Assembly (NCBI GenBank): GCA_017303575.1
Contig: JAFLCL010000035.1
Coordinates: 1 to 50,080, forward strand
DNA: 50,080 nucleotides
Reading direction: 5' to 3'
Source of the DNA: Deltaproteobacteria bacterium
GTDB lineage: Bacteria > Myxococcota_A > Polyangia > Polyangiales > Sandaracinaceae
The notes below the pieces were generated by a model that was given only the letters and a program-made list of their open reading frames with translations, searched no databases and was not told where the DNA came from. The position numbers and the translations under genes are program-made. Below, in pieces: positions 1-8,418 of the stretch (position 1 is the first letter of the stretch; each line of letters starts with the position of its first letter).

Positions 1-1476
1 CGCGACGGCCTCGTGCTGCGCCAGGCCACCGCCGACGTGCCGCCGCGCGTGGAGTACCAGCTCACCGCGATGGGGCAGGAGGTCTACGCCCACTTCATCG
101 CCCTGGTGCGCTGGGCCGAGCGCGCCGTGGACGCCGGAGGAGCGCTCGGCGCCGAAGCTGCGGTGTGGCTGCTCGTGCTCGACGGCGACGCGCTCGCGCG
201 CGTGGGGGCAGGCATCGAGTCCACGCTGCGCTCGGACGCGATCGATGCGCGTCACGTACGTCACGCGATCTACGCCGCGATGATCCGCCACAAGAGCGCA
301 CCGAGCGCGGCGCTGTCCGACGCTGCGCGCTTCGCGTGGCGCGCGGCAGTCCGCGATCGTGCGCTCTTCGGTGAGCCCTCGCTCTCGCACCTCGGAGACC
401 TCGAGACGCTCGCGCGCGATCGCACGCTCCACGTCGATCGGCCGGTGATCGTCCCGCTGTCGCGCACGAAGCTCGATCGACTCGCCGCGCCGCTCGTCGT
501 GGGACCGAGCACGGCAGGTGCGTTCGAGGTGCGTGATGCCGCGGTGTTGCCCGATCGACGTGTGCTCGTGGCGCTCGGTGAGGCAGGCCTCCGCATCCTG
601 AGCGCCGAGGGTCGAACGATCGCGAGCTTCGATGTGCCCACCGATGCGCTCGTGCTCTCGGACGAAGGCACGCGCGCGCTGTCGATCTCACGACGCGGCA
701 CGCTCGCGGTGGTGCATCGCATCGATGCCGCGCAGCGTCGCGTCGGCGATCGTTTCGAGATCCTCGGGCTCGAGGGCTTCGCGCGTACGTTCGATGGAGA
801 GCGGTGGGCGGTCGTCATCGAGGGCGTGGGGCAGGTGCTCGACGTCGCCGAGGACAGGCCGCGCTCGCTCTTCCGCGTCAAGGACGCGCGCGTGGTGCAC
901 GTCGATCGTTCGCTCGGCTTCGTGTCGTTCGTGGCCTCCAGCGCGCCGATGCCGTCTGCGCCCAGCGGCCTCGAGCGTCTCCGCTTCGAGGAGCGTGGCC
1001 TCGTGCTCCGCGAGCGTCGCGCGCTGCCCGAGCGCTTCGGCATGGAGGGACGCCTCTACGGCATCGCCTGCTTCGAGCCGGAGCCGATGCACGTGATGAT
1101 GACGCACGGCACCTATTTCCTCACCGAAGGGCTCACCGCGTACCCCGGCTCACGCGAGCGTCAGGGACGCCCCAAGGGCCCCGACTCGCTCGTGATGGCT
1201 GCGGCCTGGGTCGCGCTGCTCGTCGAGCACGCGTCGCCGATCCACGACGAGCCACGCGTAGTGACGGATGTCGTCGTGCTCGATCGCGCCGAGCAGCGCG
1301 AGCGTCTGATCGTCACGATCGACGATGGCGCCGGCCCCGCCGTGCGTGAGGTCGGGCTGCGTCTCCAGAGCCGGCGTGGCGAGCCGCCGCTGCTCGTCCT
1401 CTTCGACAGCCGCGGTCGCGTGATCGCGGTCGAGCTCGACGAGGGCAGGGTGCTCGTCGATCTCGGCGTGCGGTGA
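1..1476 (+). CDS. 5'-truncated protein: HxlR-like winged-helix remnant plus propeller-like region
   Basis: The frame is open from base 1, so the gene begins outside the window; the GTG at 13 reads as an internal Val. The first visible residues (RDGLVLRQ..VPPRVEYQLT..G) match the wing and C-terminal helix of HxlR/MarR-type winged-helix regulators. They are followed by about 100 helical residues and then about 300 residues of short beta-rich repeats (for example VLPDRRVLVALGEAGLRIL), suggesting a beta-propeller. A DNA-binding head joined to a propeller would be unusual; I cannot see the start, so the domain order upstream is unknown. The bpX propeller families of MoxR-vWA ternary systems are a possible relative of the C-terminal part, but that is only a guess. 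It ends with TGA 15 bp before the convergent alr stop. Confidence 0.7.
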   Translation, partial: RDGLVLRQATADVPPRVEYQLTAMGQEVYAHFIALVRWAERAVDAGGALGAEAAVWLLVLDGDALARVGAGIESTLRSDAIDARHVRHAIYAAMIRHKSAPSAALSDAARFAWRAAVRDRALFGEPSLSHLGDLETLARDRTLHVDRPVIVPLSRTKLDRLAAPLVVGPSTAGAFEVRDAAVLPDRRVLVALGEAGLRILSAEGRTIASFDVPTDALVLSDEGTRALSISRRGTLAVVHRIDAAQRRVGDRFEILGLEGFARTFDGERWAVVIEGVGQVLDVAEDRPRSLFRVKDARVVHVDRSLGFVSFVASSAPMPSAPSGLERLRFEERGLVLRERRALPERFGMEGRLYGIACFEPEPMHVMMTHGTYFLTEGLTAYPGSRERQGRPKGPDSLVMAAAWVALLVEHASPIHDEPRVVTDVVVLDRAEQRERLIVTIDDGAGPAVREVGLRLQSRRGEPPLLVLFDSRGRVIAVELDEGRVLVDLGVR

Positions 1477-1491
1477 TCGTCCCGCGTCGTC

Positions 1492-2655
1492 TCAGCCGTA
1501 GCTGCGCGGCACGCGGCGCGAGACGCTCGTCATCACGTCGTACGCGATGGTGCCTGCGAGCTTCGCGATCTCGTCCGCCTCGATGCGCGCGCTGCGGTCC
1601 CCGTGGGACTGAGAGCCGAGGATCACGACCTCGTCGCCGATCGCCGCATCCTCGACGTGGCTCACGTCGATCATCGTGAGGTCCATCGAGACGCGTCCGA
1701 GGATCGGACACCGCGTCGCGCGCACCAGCATCGAGCCGCGGTTCGAGAGCTCGCGCAGGAGGCCGTCGCCGTAGCCCATCGGCACCGTCGCCACGCGCGT
1801 GGGGCGCGCACATCGGTAGGTGCAGTCGTAGCCGACGGTGTCGCCTTCTTCGAGATCGCGGAGCGCGATGATCTCGGTGCGGAGGCGCAGCGCGGGCCTC
1901 AGCTCCGCGCCCTGCGGCATGCCGAACGAGATGCCGTAGAGCGCGCCACCGGGACGGACCATGTCGTAGCGGCCTTCGGGGTGCGCGAGCGTGGCGGCCG
2001 TGTTGGCCGCGTGCACGACGTCGGGGCGATGCCCGCGCGCGCGCAGCTTCGCGATCACCTCGTCGAAGCGCTTGATCTGCTCGCTCGTCTCGCGCGTGTC
2101 GGTGTCCGCCGACGAGAGGTGCGTCATGAGGCCCGACACGACGCAGCGGGGGAAGCGCTCGAGGCCATCGAGGAAACGATCGAGCTCACGCAGCGGCACC
2201 CCCAGGCGCGACATGCCGGTGTCGATCTTCACGTGCACGCGGAACGGGCGGTCGGGCGCGGCGCGATCGAAGGCCTCGATCTGCGCGAGGTCGTAGACGA
2301 CGGGCACGAGGCCCGCTTCGAGCACGTCCAGATGGGCGCCGCCGTAGACGCCGTTGAGCACGAGGATCGGAGCGCGGATGCCGGCCTCCCGCAGCTCGAG
2401 GCCTTCCTCGGCGAGCGCGACGCCGAACCCATCCACACCGTCCTCTTCCAGGCGCGCAGCGACAGGCACGACGCCGTGGCCGTACGCGTCGGCCTTCACC
2501 ACCGCGAGCACCTTGGCCGGTGCGGCGAGCGTCTTGAGCACCGCGAGGTTGTGCGCGATCGCGTCGAGATCGATCTCCGCGCGGGTCGGTCGCAGCGACT
2601 CGTCCGCGAGCGCGAGGCGTGGGCGGAACGTGAGAGTGTGCTCGGGACGACGCAT
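1492..2655 (-). CDS. alr: Alanine racemase
   Basis: PLP-dependent racemase that makes D-alanine for peptidoglycan in the cytoplasm. The PLP lysine lies in AVVKADAYGHG (Lys54). The family core then follows: the GVDGFGVALAEEGLELR barrel segment, HVKIDTGMSRLG, and the C-terminal GYGDG motif that supplies the second catalytic base (Tyr), ahead of GRVSMDLTMIDVS. The 387-residue length is normal. ATG at 2655 gives a short N-terminal extension of about 25 residues before the barrel (RAEIDLDAIAHNL). It is transcribed divergently from the lipoprotein at 2747, with 91 bp between them. The family is well recognised; whether this is the housekeeping or a catabolic copy cannot be told here. Confidence 0.95.
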   Translation of the reverse strand: MRRPEHTLTFRPRLALADESLRPTRAEIDLDAIAHNLAVLKTLAAPAKVLAVVKADAYGHGVVPVAARLEEDGVDGFGVALAEEGLELREAGIRAPILVLNGVYGGAHLDVLEAGLVPVVYDLAQIEAFDRAAPDRPFRVHVKIDTGMSRLGVPLRELDRFLDGLERFPRCVVSGLMTHLSSADTDTRETSEQIKRFDEVIAKLRARGHRPDVVHAANTAATLAHPEGRYDMVRPGGALYGISFGMPQGAELRPALRLRTEIIALRDLEEGDTVGYDCTYRCARPTRVATVPMGYGDGLLRELSNRGSMLVRATRCPILGRVSMDLTMIDVSHVEDAAIGDEVVILGSQSHGDRSARIEADEIAKLAGTIAYDVMTSVSRRVPRSYG

Positions 2656-2746
2656 GCGGGCGCGAGAGGGGGGCGAACGAAGGCGGCAGGACTACGCTCC
2701 GAGAACGTCCGCGTCGAGCCCCGCGATTCCGACGTACGATGGGCCC

Positions 2747-4342
2747 GTGCTCTGCCGCGTCGTCAGGGATTCCTTCGCGTCCTCGCTCGTCCTCCTCGCC
2801 CTCCTCCAGCTCGGCTGCGCGGAGAGCGACTCGTGCAGCACCGACCGCGAGTGCTCCGCGCTCCACTACTGCGGCAGCGGTCGCTGTCAGCAGGACTGCA
2901 CGCTGAACGCCCAGTGCGGTGCCGGCGGGCTCTGCACCTCGACGGGCCGATGCGCGACAGCCGCCGACGACGCGGGCCTGCGCGACGATGCCGCTGTCGC
3001 GCTCGATGCTGCGAGCGCGCCCGATGCCGCGATCTCGAGCGAGCTCGACGCGGCGATGGTCGTCACCGCAGACGCGTTCACGAGCGAGGATGCACAGCGT
3101 CCGGACGCGTTCGTCCCCGACTCGAGCGTGCCCCTCGACGCGCACGCCCCCGCCGACGCGTCCGTGCCGATCGACGCGTTCGTGCCGATCGACGCGGGCA
3201 CCGATGCGTTCGTCCCTCCCGACGCGAGCGGCGGACCTCTGCGACCTTCCACGTACACGTACACGCGCGTCGCGGTCGGCGGCCTCGGCGATGCGCACGT
3301 GGTCGCGTTCCATCCCGATGGCAGCTACGCGATCGTGCTCGAGCGCAGCAACGGCGTGCACGTCTACGACTGGGCGAGCGGCACTGCGACGCGCTTCGAT
3401 CTGCGCGTCGCCGGGCGTGCGGTGACGCTCGACGATCTGGTGTTCTCCGCCGATGGATCGACCGCGTGGATCGTGGGCTGGGAGCGCGTGGGGACGACCG
3501 ACACGGGCGTGATCATCACGCTCTCGGACGCGGCCTACCGTCGCGGCGACGGCGCGCTTTCGTTCACACGTTCGAGCGCGACGACGGCAGGCGAGCGCAT
3601 CACCGGCATCGAGATCCCACGCGCGCCCAGCGGGGGCCCCGGCGGAGGCCATCCGATCGTGCTCAGCCAGTCGGGCACGAGCCCCTACATCGCGCGTCTG
3701 CGCGAGCTCGATCCCGCCACGAGCACGTTCAGCGGCCTCTTCGTCGCGCGCTCGACGGGCGCGGGCTGCGACGATCTCGCCTTCTCCGACAACGAGTTCG
3801 GACAGTGGGGCATCGTGCTCGCGTGCGGCACGAACGGCGCGGACATCTACCTCTACACGGAGGTCGCGGGCGTCGGTGAGTGGCGTCTCGCGCCCGGCGG
3901 CTACGGCAACGTCTCGCGCACCGATGGGCACCCCAGCGCCGACTACGCGCTCATCGTGAACTGGTCCTCGCGCTACGTGCACCGACACGAGAGCGGAGCC
4001 CTGCGCACCTCGGGCGCGAGCCCCGGCCTCGTCGACGGGATCTGGGACGTCTCGTTCTCGCCCGACGGACGCCTCGCGTTGATCACGGGTCGCGCGCGCG
4101 GCGCGTCGCTGCGCGGCACGATCTACGAGTACCGCCACGATCTCTACAGCGCGGCCGAGTTCACCGACGTGAGCATCGAGGGCTTCGGCATCGCGCCCTA
4201 CCTCGCGACGAGCTCGACCTACCTCAACGACACCGCATTCCTTCCCGGCTGCGACGGCGGCCTGGTCGTGGGCGGCAACACCTCGGCAGGCACCGGCATG
4301 GTGATCGAGTTCCAGCGCACCGACGGCGTGCGCTGCAGGTGA
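2747..4342 (+). CDS. Lipoprotein with Cys-rich head, Asp/Ala linker and propeller-like domain
   Basis: The GTG at 2747 is the sensible start because it places a short basic n-region and hydrophobic core just before the lipobox LLQLGC; the frame is open much further upstream, but that part would overlap alr. After the lipidated Cys comes a Cys-rich segment (CSTDRECSALHYCGSGRCQQDC..CGAGGLC) like small disulfide-rich modules of myxobacterial surface proteins. A long Asp/Ala/Pro linker follows (repeats such as DAFVPIDAGTDAFVPPDAS), and then about 360 residues with propeller-like repeats (FHPDGSYAIVL, FSADGSTAWIVG, FSPDGRLALITG). I infer an outer-membrane-anchored, surface-exposed protein of unknown ligand. 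It has no catalytic motif that I recognise. Confidence 0.8.
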   Translation: MLCRVVRDSFASSLVLLALLQLGCAESDSCSTDRECSALHYCGSGRCQQDCTLNAQCGAGGLCTSTGRCATAADDAGLRDDAAVALDAASAPDAAISSELDAAMVVTADAFTSEDAQRPDAFVPDSSVPLDAHAPADASVPIDAFVPIDAGTDAFVPPDASGGPLRPSTYTYTRVAVGGLGDAHVVAFHPDGSYAIVLERSNGVHVYDWASGTATRFDLRVAGRAVTLDDLVFSADGSTAWIVGWERVGTTDTGVIITLSDAAYRRGDGALSFTRSSATTAGERITGIEIPRAPSGGPGGGHPIVLSQSGTSPYIARLRELDPATSTFSGLFVARSTGAGCDDLAFSDNEFGQWGIVLACGTNGADIYLYTEVAGVGEWRLAPGGYGNVSRTDGHPSADYALIVNWSSRYVHRHESGALRTSGASPGLVDGIWDVSFSPDGRLALITGRARGASLRGTIYEYRHDLYSAAEFTDVSIEGFGIAPYLATSSTYLNDTAFLPGCDGGLVVGGNTSAGTGMVIEFQRTDGVRCR

Positions 4343-4448
4343 GCCGTGGTCCACGGCGCCCGATCGACACGACGCCGAGCATGACGGCCCCGTCACGCGA
4401 GCCACCCAGGGCGCGTGCTAGCGTGCGCGTCCGCCTGGAGGTTCGTGC

Positions 4449-4658
4449 GTGAGCGACGTCGTGGTCGAGGTGAACGGTGAGGCCCGCGAGGTGCCCGAGG
4501 GCATCACGGTGACGCAGCTGCTCGCGACGCTCGGCCTCGAGGGCACGCTGGTCGCGGTCGAGCGGAACGCCGCGGTCGTGCCGCGCGCGGAGCACGCGAG
4601 CACGCAGCTCCACGCCGGCGATCGGCTCGAGGTCGTGCACTTCGTCGGTGGCGGCTGA
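4449..4658 (+). CDS. thiS: ThiS-family sulfur carrier protein
   Basis: A 69-residue beta-grasp protein of the ThiS/MoaD type ending in the required C-terminal Gly-Gly (HFVGGG), the residues that are adenylated and thiocarboxylated to carry sulfur for the thiamin thiazole. The pattern [21 protein letters not shown], then [12 protein letters not shown] and [13 protein letters not shown], is typical ThiS. The GTG start at 4449 is preceded by GGAGG (about 4437-4441). No thiG, thiF, thiE or other thiamin gene is nearby; instead the gene abuts or overlaps mlaE, so its partner enzymes must be elsewhere. A MoaD role is less likely from the sequence pattern. Confidence 0.88.
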   Translation: MSDVVVEVNGEAREVPEGITVTQLLATLGLEGTLVAVERNAAVVPRAEHASTQLHAGDRLEVVHFVGGG

Positions 4659-4662
4659 GCCC

Positions 4663-5538
4663 ATGGCGGAAGCGAACGCACCGACGGAGCCCGGCTCGGG
4701 CCAACCCAAGGCCTCCAAGCCACCGAACGCAGAGCCCGTGAGCGTCGAGCCCGCAGAGCCGGGCATCGCGTCGCGGCTCGCGAGCTGGCTCTTCTCGCTG
4801 CCCGTCGTCGCGCTCGCCGAGGTGGGCATGGTCTTCAAGCTCCTCTGGGAGACCATCCTCTGGGGCGTCCGACCGCCCTACCGCGTGTGGATGATCATCG
4901 CGATGTGCGAGTTCATCGGCGTGGAGTCGATGACGATCGTCGGCCTCACCGGCACCAGCGTCGGCGCGGTGTTCGGCCTCCAGCTCGTCGAAGGCTTCCG
5001 TCGGCTCGGTGCCGAGAGCCAGACGGGATCGGTCGTCTCCATCGCGCTCGCGCGCGAGCTCGCGCCCGTCTTCTCCGCGCTCATGATCTCCGCACGCGCT
5101 GGCAGCGCGATGGCGACGGAGATCGGCTCGATGCGCGTTTCGAACCAGATCGACGCGCTCACCACGATGAGCGTCTCGCCGGTGCAGTACCTCGTGTTCC
5201 CGCGGGTGCTCGCAGGCCTCCTGATGTGCCCGATCCTCGCGCTGCTCTTCTACTTCGTGGGCTTCTCGGGCGCGTGGTTCGTGGCGGTGAAGCTCTACGG
5301 CCTCGACAGCGGCATCTTCATCGAGCGCATGCGCTGGTACGTCGATCGCGCCGACCTCCTCCAAGGCCTCACGAAGGCCGCGGTGTTCGGGGTGACGCTG
5401 ACGATCATCTCGTGTCGACAGGGCTTCTACGCGTCGGGCGGCGCCGCCGGCGTGGGCCTCGCGACCAACCGCGCGGTCGTCCAGAGCGCCGTCGCGATCC
5501 TCGTCCTCGACTACATCGTCACGACGTTCTTCGTCTGA
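4663..5538 (+). CDS. mlaE: MlaE-family ABC transporter permease
   Basis: Integral inner-membrane permease of the MlaE/YrbE family, which moves phospholipids or other lipids between the inner and outer membranes. After a polar, Pro/Glu-rich N-terminus of about 35 residues come several hydrophobic segments and the family hallmark around GSVVSIALARELAPVFSALM, followed by AGSAMATEIGSMRVSNQIDAL, the coupling region that meets the ATPase. ATG 4663 is chosen; a GTG at 4648 in the same frame would overlap thiS by 11 bp and cannot be excluded. The stop is 10 bp before mlaF. No MlaD/MCE-domain substrate-binding gene follows. Confidence 0.92.
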   Translation: MAEANAPTEPGSGQPKASKPPNAEPVSVEPAEPGIASRLASWLFSLPVVALAEVGMVFKLLWETILWGVRPPYRVWMIIAMCEFIGVESMTIVGLTGTSVGAVFGLQLVEGFRRLGAESQTGSVVSIALARELAPVFSALMISARAGSAMATEIGSMRVSNQIDALTTMSVSPVQYLVFPRVLAGLLMCPILALLFYFVGFSGAWFVAVKLYGLDSGIFIERMRWYVDRADLLQGLTKAAVFGVTLTIISCRQGFYASGGAAGVGLATNRAVVQSAVAILVLDYIVTTFFV

Positions 5539-5548
5539 CGCGCCGGCC

Positions 5549-6331
5549 ATGACTGACCGTGCACAGAAGGTCGATCCGAACGCCGATCCCGTTCACGTGG
5601 CGATCCGCGATCTGCAGAAGGCCTACGAGGACGCGCCCGTGTTGCGCGGGGTCACGTTCGACATCTTCCGCGGGGAGATCAACGTCATCATCGGCGGCTC
5701 CGGCGCGGGCAAGAGCGTGTTCACGCGACAGCTGCTCCGGCTCGAGCGGCCGGACAAGGGCCAGATCCTCGTCGATGGCGAGGACATCGCGCAGCTCGAC
5801 GACTGGAAGCTCGTGCCGTTCCGAAAGAAGTTCGGGATGGTCTTTCAGTTCGGCGCGCTCTTCGACTCGATGAGCGTGTTCGACAACGTCGCGTTCCCGC
5901 TGCGCGAGCACACGAAGATGTCGCGCAAGGAGATCCGCGATCGCGTGATGGAGCGGCTCGCCACGCTCAACGTCGCGCACGCGGAGAAGAAGCTCCCCGC
6001 CCAGATCTCGGGTGGCATGCAGAAGCGCGTCGCCATCGCGCGCGCGCTCGTGCTCGAGCCGCAGATCCTGGTGTACGACGAGCCCACGAGCGGCCTCGAT
6101 CCGGTGAGCTCGCGCCTCGTGGACGAGCTGATCTCGGAGACCGCCGCGAACTTCGGCGTCACCAGCGTCGTCATCACGCACGACATGGCGAGCGTGTTCA
6201 AGATCGCCCACCACGTCTCGATGCTCTACAAGGGCGTCATCGAGGAGAGCACCACCCCCGAGCTCATCCTCAAGACGAAGAACCCCGTGGTCGCCGACTT
6301 CCTCAAGGCCTCCGGCGTGAACATGGGCTGA
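5549..6331 (+). CDS. mlaF: MlaF-family ABC transporter ATP-binding protein
   Basis: ATPase partner of the permease just upstream, so MlaE and MlaF together would form the core of a lipid-trafficking ABC system. Walker A is GGSGAGKS (residues 49-56). The Q-loop lies in FGMVFQFGALFDSM, which is characteristic of the MlaF/Ttg2A branch. The signature is ISGGMQKR, Walker B is ILVYDEPTSGLDP, and the switch His is in VITHDM. The 260-residue length is normal. The C-terminus (PVVADFLKASGVNMG) is short, as in MlaF. It is followed by a 10-bp-stem hairpin (6359-6392) that could end the transcript, and no MlaD gene appears. Confidence 0.95.
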   Translation: MTDRAQKVDPNADPVHVAIRDLQKAYEDAPVLRGVTFDIFRGEINVIIGGSGAGKSVFTRQLLRLERPDKGQILVDGEDIAQLDDWKLVPFRKKFGMVFQFGALFDSMSVFDNVAFPLREHTKMSRKEIRDRVMERLATLNVAHAEKKLPAQISGGMQKRVAIARALVLEPQILVYDEPTSGLDPVSSRLVDELISETAANFGVTSVVITHDMASVFKIAHHVSMLYKGVIEESTTPELILKTKNPVVADFLKASGVNMG

Positions 6332-6358
6332 ACGTCGCGCGGGGAAGGACGGAACACC

Positions 6359-6392
6359 ACGAGGCGCTGCCGCGTCGTGCGGAGCGCCTCGT
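6359..6392 (+). terminator. Inverted repeat after mlaF
   Basis: ACGAGGCGCT at 6359-6368 and its exact reverse complement AGCGCCTCGT at 6383-6392 flank a 14-base spacer. It lies 27 bp after the mlaF stop, between convergent mlaF and rpmG. There is no T-tract on either strand, so termination is an inference from position. Confidence 0.45.
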
Positions 6393-6413
6393 TCGGATCT
6401 CGGAGTGCGCACA

Positions 6414-6432
6414 CGGATCCTTCGCGGATCCG
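6414..6432 (-). terminator. Short hairpin after rpmG
   Basis: CGGATCC and GGATCCG form a 7-bp stem with the 5-base loop TTCGC. It starts 8 bases beyond the rpmG stop on the minus strand, so it could be the rpmG terminator. No T-run follows. Confidence 0.35.
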
Positions 6433-6439
6433 GCGTCGC

Positions 6440-6601
6440 TCAGCCCTTGGAGATCTTGCCTTCCTTGTGCTCCTTGTGCGCGCGGCACGCGGGGCAGTGC
6501 TTCTTGATCGTGAACTTCTCCGGCATCGTCCGCTTGTTCTTGGACGTGTGGTAGTTCGCGCGGCCGCAGGTCTCGCAGGTGAGCTTGATGAGATCTCGCA
6601 T
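6440..6601 (-). CDS. rpmG: 50S ribosomal protein L33
   Basis: A 53-residue protein starting MRDLIKLTCETCGRANYHTS and ending KEGKISKG. The two CxxC pairs (CETC and CPAC) form the zinc ribbon of the C+ form of L33, a component of the large ribosomal subunit near the E site. The body (KNKRTMPEKFTIKKHCPACRAH) is typical. It is convergent to mlaF. Many bacteria carry a second, zinc-free copy used when zinc is scarce; this is the zinc-binding form. Confidence 0.95.
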   Translation of the reverse strand: MRDLIKLTCETCGRANYHTSKNKRTMPEKFTIKKHCPACRAHKEHKEGKISKG

Positions 6602-6701
6602 GACGTTCTCGGAGAATGCAGAGTCGGAAGGGCGCGGTTTCTAGCTGGGCCCCGCGCTCAGGTCAATGGTCGGGGGATCGAACGTGATCCGATCCGGGAC
6701 G

Positions 6702-7163
6702 CTAGAGCGATCCCGCTCCCACGGTGAGGCTGTCGATGTGCCAGGTGCCGCCCTCGTCGACCAAGTGCGCGGAGAAGGGCGTGTTGCCGCTCGGGCCTTG
6801 CAGTGTGCCGGACATGGTGGCCCCGAGGCCGGCCTGGACGTTGCGGTTCGAGATCGTCTGGTCGGTGGAGCTCGCGAGCTCGGGCATCGTCGAGACCGCT
6901 GCCTCGAACTCGGCCTGCGAGTGGCTCGCCTGGTAGCTCGACGCCGTGTCGGTGTAGGCCGTCGCGAGGTCACCGCCGCGCACGTGTCCGAAGAAGACGC
7001 GTGTCGCCTCGGCGGGCGGCTCCATCGCCGCCATGCCCGCGCCGATCGCGCCGCCGCAGAAGAGCGCGCAGCCGCCGAACGTGCAGAGCCCCAGCAGCGC
7101 GACGATGCCGCAGCCGATGCCGATGTACTTCCAGGTGCTCGATCCTTCGCTGCCTTCGCTCAT
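6702..7163 (-). CDS. Membrane-anchored protein with NTF2-like (DUF4864/DUF4878-type) domain
   Basis: A 153-residue protein. Residues 12-45 form a Gly/Cys-rich transmembrane segment (IGIGCGIVALLGLCTFGGCALFCGGAIG is split by small residues). It is followed by a soluble domain beginning ATRVFFGHVRGGDLATAYTDTA and ending with GGTWHIDSLTVG, the usual opening and closing of NTF2-like DUF4864/DUF4878 modules. The start ATG at 7163 has a good ribosome site, GGAGG six bases upstream. The function of such anchored NTF2-like proteins is unknown. It lies 51 bp downstream of the lipoprotein at 7215 on the same strand. Confidence 0.7.
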   Translation of the reverse strand: MSEGSEGSSTWKYIGIGCGIVALLGLCTFGGCALFCGGAIGAGMAAMEPPAEATRVFFGHVRGGDLATAYTDTASSYQASHSQAEFEAAVSTMPELASSTDQTISNRNVQAGLGATMSGTLQGPSGNTPFSAHLVDEGGTWHIDSLTVGAGSL

Positions 7164-7214
7164 CTTCGGCCTCCGTGCTCTCTCGACGACGTGACGCGAT
7201 CCCTCGCGGTGGTC

Positions 7215-8351
7215 TCACTCACAGCTGGGCGTGACGATCGGCACGTTGGTGAACGTGCCCGCGACCCAGCTGTTCTGGGCTTCTTCGAAGCCGCGGTAGG
7301 TCACGATGATGCGGCCCGACGCCGTGCCGAGGTGCGCGGGCGCGCTGCCCTCTCCGGGCGTGCAGCGGCTCACCTGCCACCGCGTGATCTCGAGCGCGTA
7401 CGCGTTGTCCGCGTTCCAGCTCGTGGTGCCCAGGCCCACGCAGGCCTGGAAGTAGCCGCCACCGGATGCCATCGCGCGCGTCGTGCGACCACGGCGCGGT
7501 GCGCGATCGAAGCGCACCGTCAGCGTCTCGTGTTCGACGCCGGGGAAGCCGATGTTGGTCTCCGTCGAGGCGATCAGCGCCCACTCCTCTTCACCGTTGG
7601 TCGTGCGACGCTCGAAGAAGATGCTCGCGGGGGTGAAGGCGCGACCGCGGACGTTGCCGTGGAGCGGCGTGCTGGGCGCCTGACGGAGGTTCGGTGCCTC
7701 TGCCCACGTGTAGTCGGTCGGCGGGGGCTGCGCGTCACGACACGCCACGTGCGGCGCGCCGAGGAACACGATCGGGATCGTCCCACGGCCGCGCAGGCTG
7801 CCCGCGGCGTGGCTCGCGTCCGCGCCGAAGGTCGCGTCGAGCTCGAGCGTCGCGGTGCCCACCGTCTGCGGCGTCGAGGCGGACGGGTCGTAGCTGCCCG
7901 TCATCGACACGTCCGTGAGCTGCACCATCGAGGTGGCCTCGCCCTCGTATGGCGTGGTCGATCCATCCGCGTTCGGCGCGACGGTGACGTAGGGCGACAT
8001 CGTCTGTCCCGCCTCCGTCGCGACGGGCTGCGCAGTGTCTCCGAAGCGGAGCTCCACGTAGGTCGCCTCGACGGGCAGGCCCACGTCGCCTTCGTTCGGC
8101 GGGCGATCGGAGAGGAACACGGTCCAGCCGCCGGGCCACTGCCATCCGAGCGCCACCCACTGCGCATCGAAGCGCTCGCCGCTCCACGTGCCGCTGAACG
8201 TCGCGCGCGGTGTCTCCACTTCGGCGCCCGCCGTCGTCTGTTGCACCGGCTCGGCTGCACCGCCGCCACAACCGAGGACGCTCATCGCTCCGATCGACAC
8301 GAGCGACAACGCCCGCGTCACGTGGTTCGAACGCACCAGCCAGCCCCGCAT
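7215..8351 (-). CDS. Lipoprotein of unknown function
   Basis: The ATG at 8351 is chosen over the GTG at 8450 because AAGGAG sits just upstream and the protein then opens with a clean lipoprotein signal (MRGWLVRSNHVTRALSLVSIGAMSVLGC, split here only for description) ending in the lipobox VLGC. About 350 residues follow, mainly beta-rich and Gly/Thr-rich, with segments such as TFSGTWSGERFDAQWV and SLRGRGTIPIVFLG, suggesting a lipocalin-like or jelly-roll fold. Paired Cys residues near the C-terminus could form disulfides. I do not recognise a family. It is 51 bp from the downstream membrane protein and probably cotranscribed. Confidence 0.7.
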   Translation of the reverse strand: MRGWLVRSNHVTRALSLVSIGAMSVLGCGGGAAEPVQQTTAGAEVETPRATFSGTWSGERFDAQWVALGWQWPGGWTVFLSDRPPNEGDVGLPVEATYVELRFGDTAQPVATEAGQTMSPYVTVAPNADGSTTPYEGEATSMVQLTDVSMTGSYDPSASTPQTVGTATLELDATFGADASHAAGSLRGRGTIPIVFLGAPHVACRDAQPPPTDYTWAEAPNLRQAPSTPLHGNVRGRAFTPASIFFERRTTNGEEEWALIASTETNIGFPGVEHETLTVRFDRAPRRGRTTRAMASGGGYFQACVGLGTTSWNADNAYALEITRWQVSRCTPGEGSAPAHLGTASGRIIVTYRGFEEAQNSWVAGTFTNVPIVTPSCE

Positions 8352-8418
8352 GTTCGTCTCCTTGTCTCGCGCGGAACGCGAGGCTCGGCCTTCTAGTCGG
8401 GAATGCGCGGAGAGCAAG

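Noticed and set aside
1603..4405. Long open frames antisense to alr and the lipoprotein (up to 758 and 739 residues)
   Set aside because: Arg/Ala/His-rich composition typical of shadow frames in GC-rich DNA; they overlap well-supported genes and match no family.
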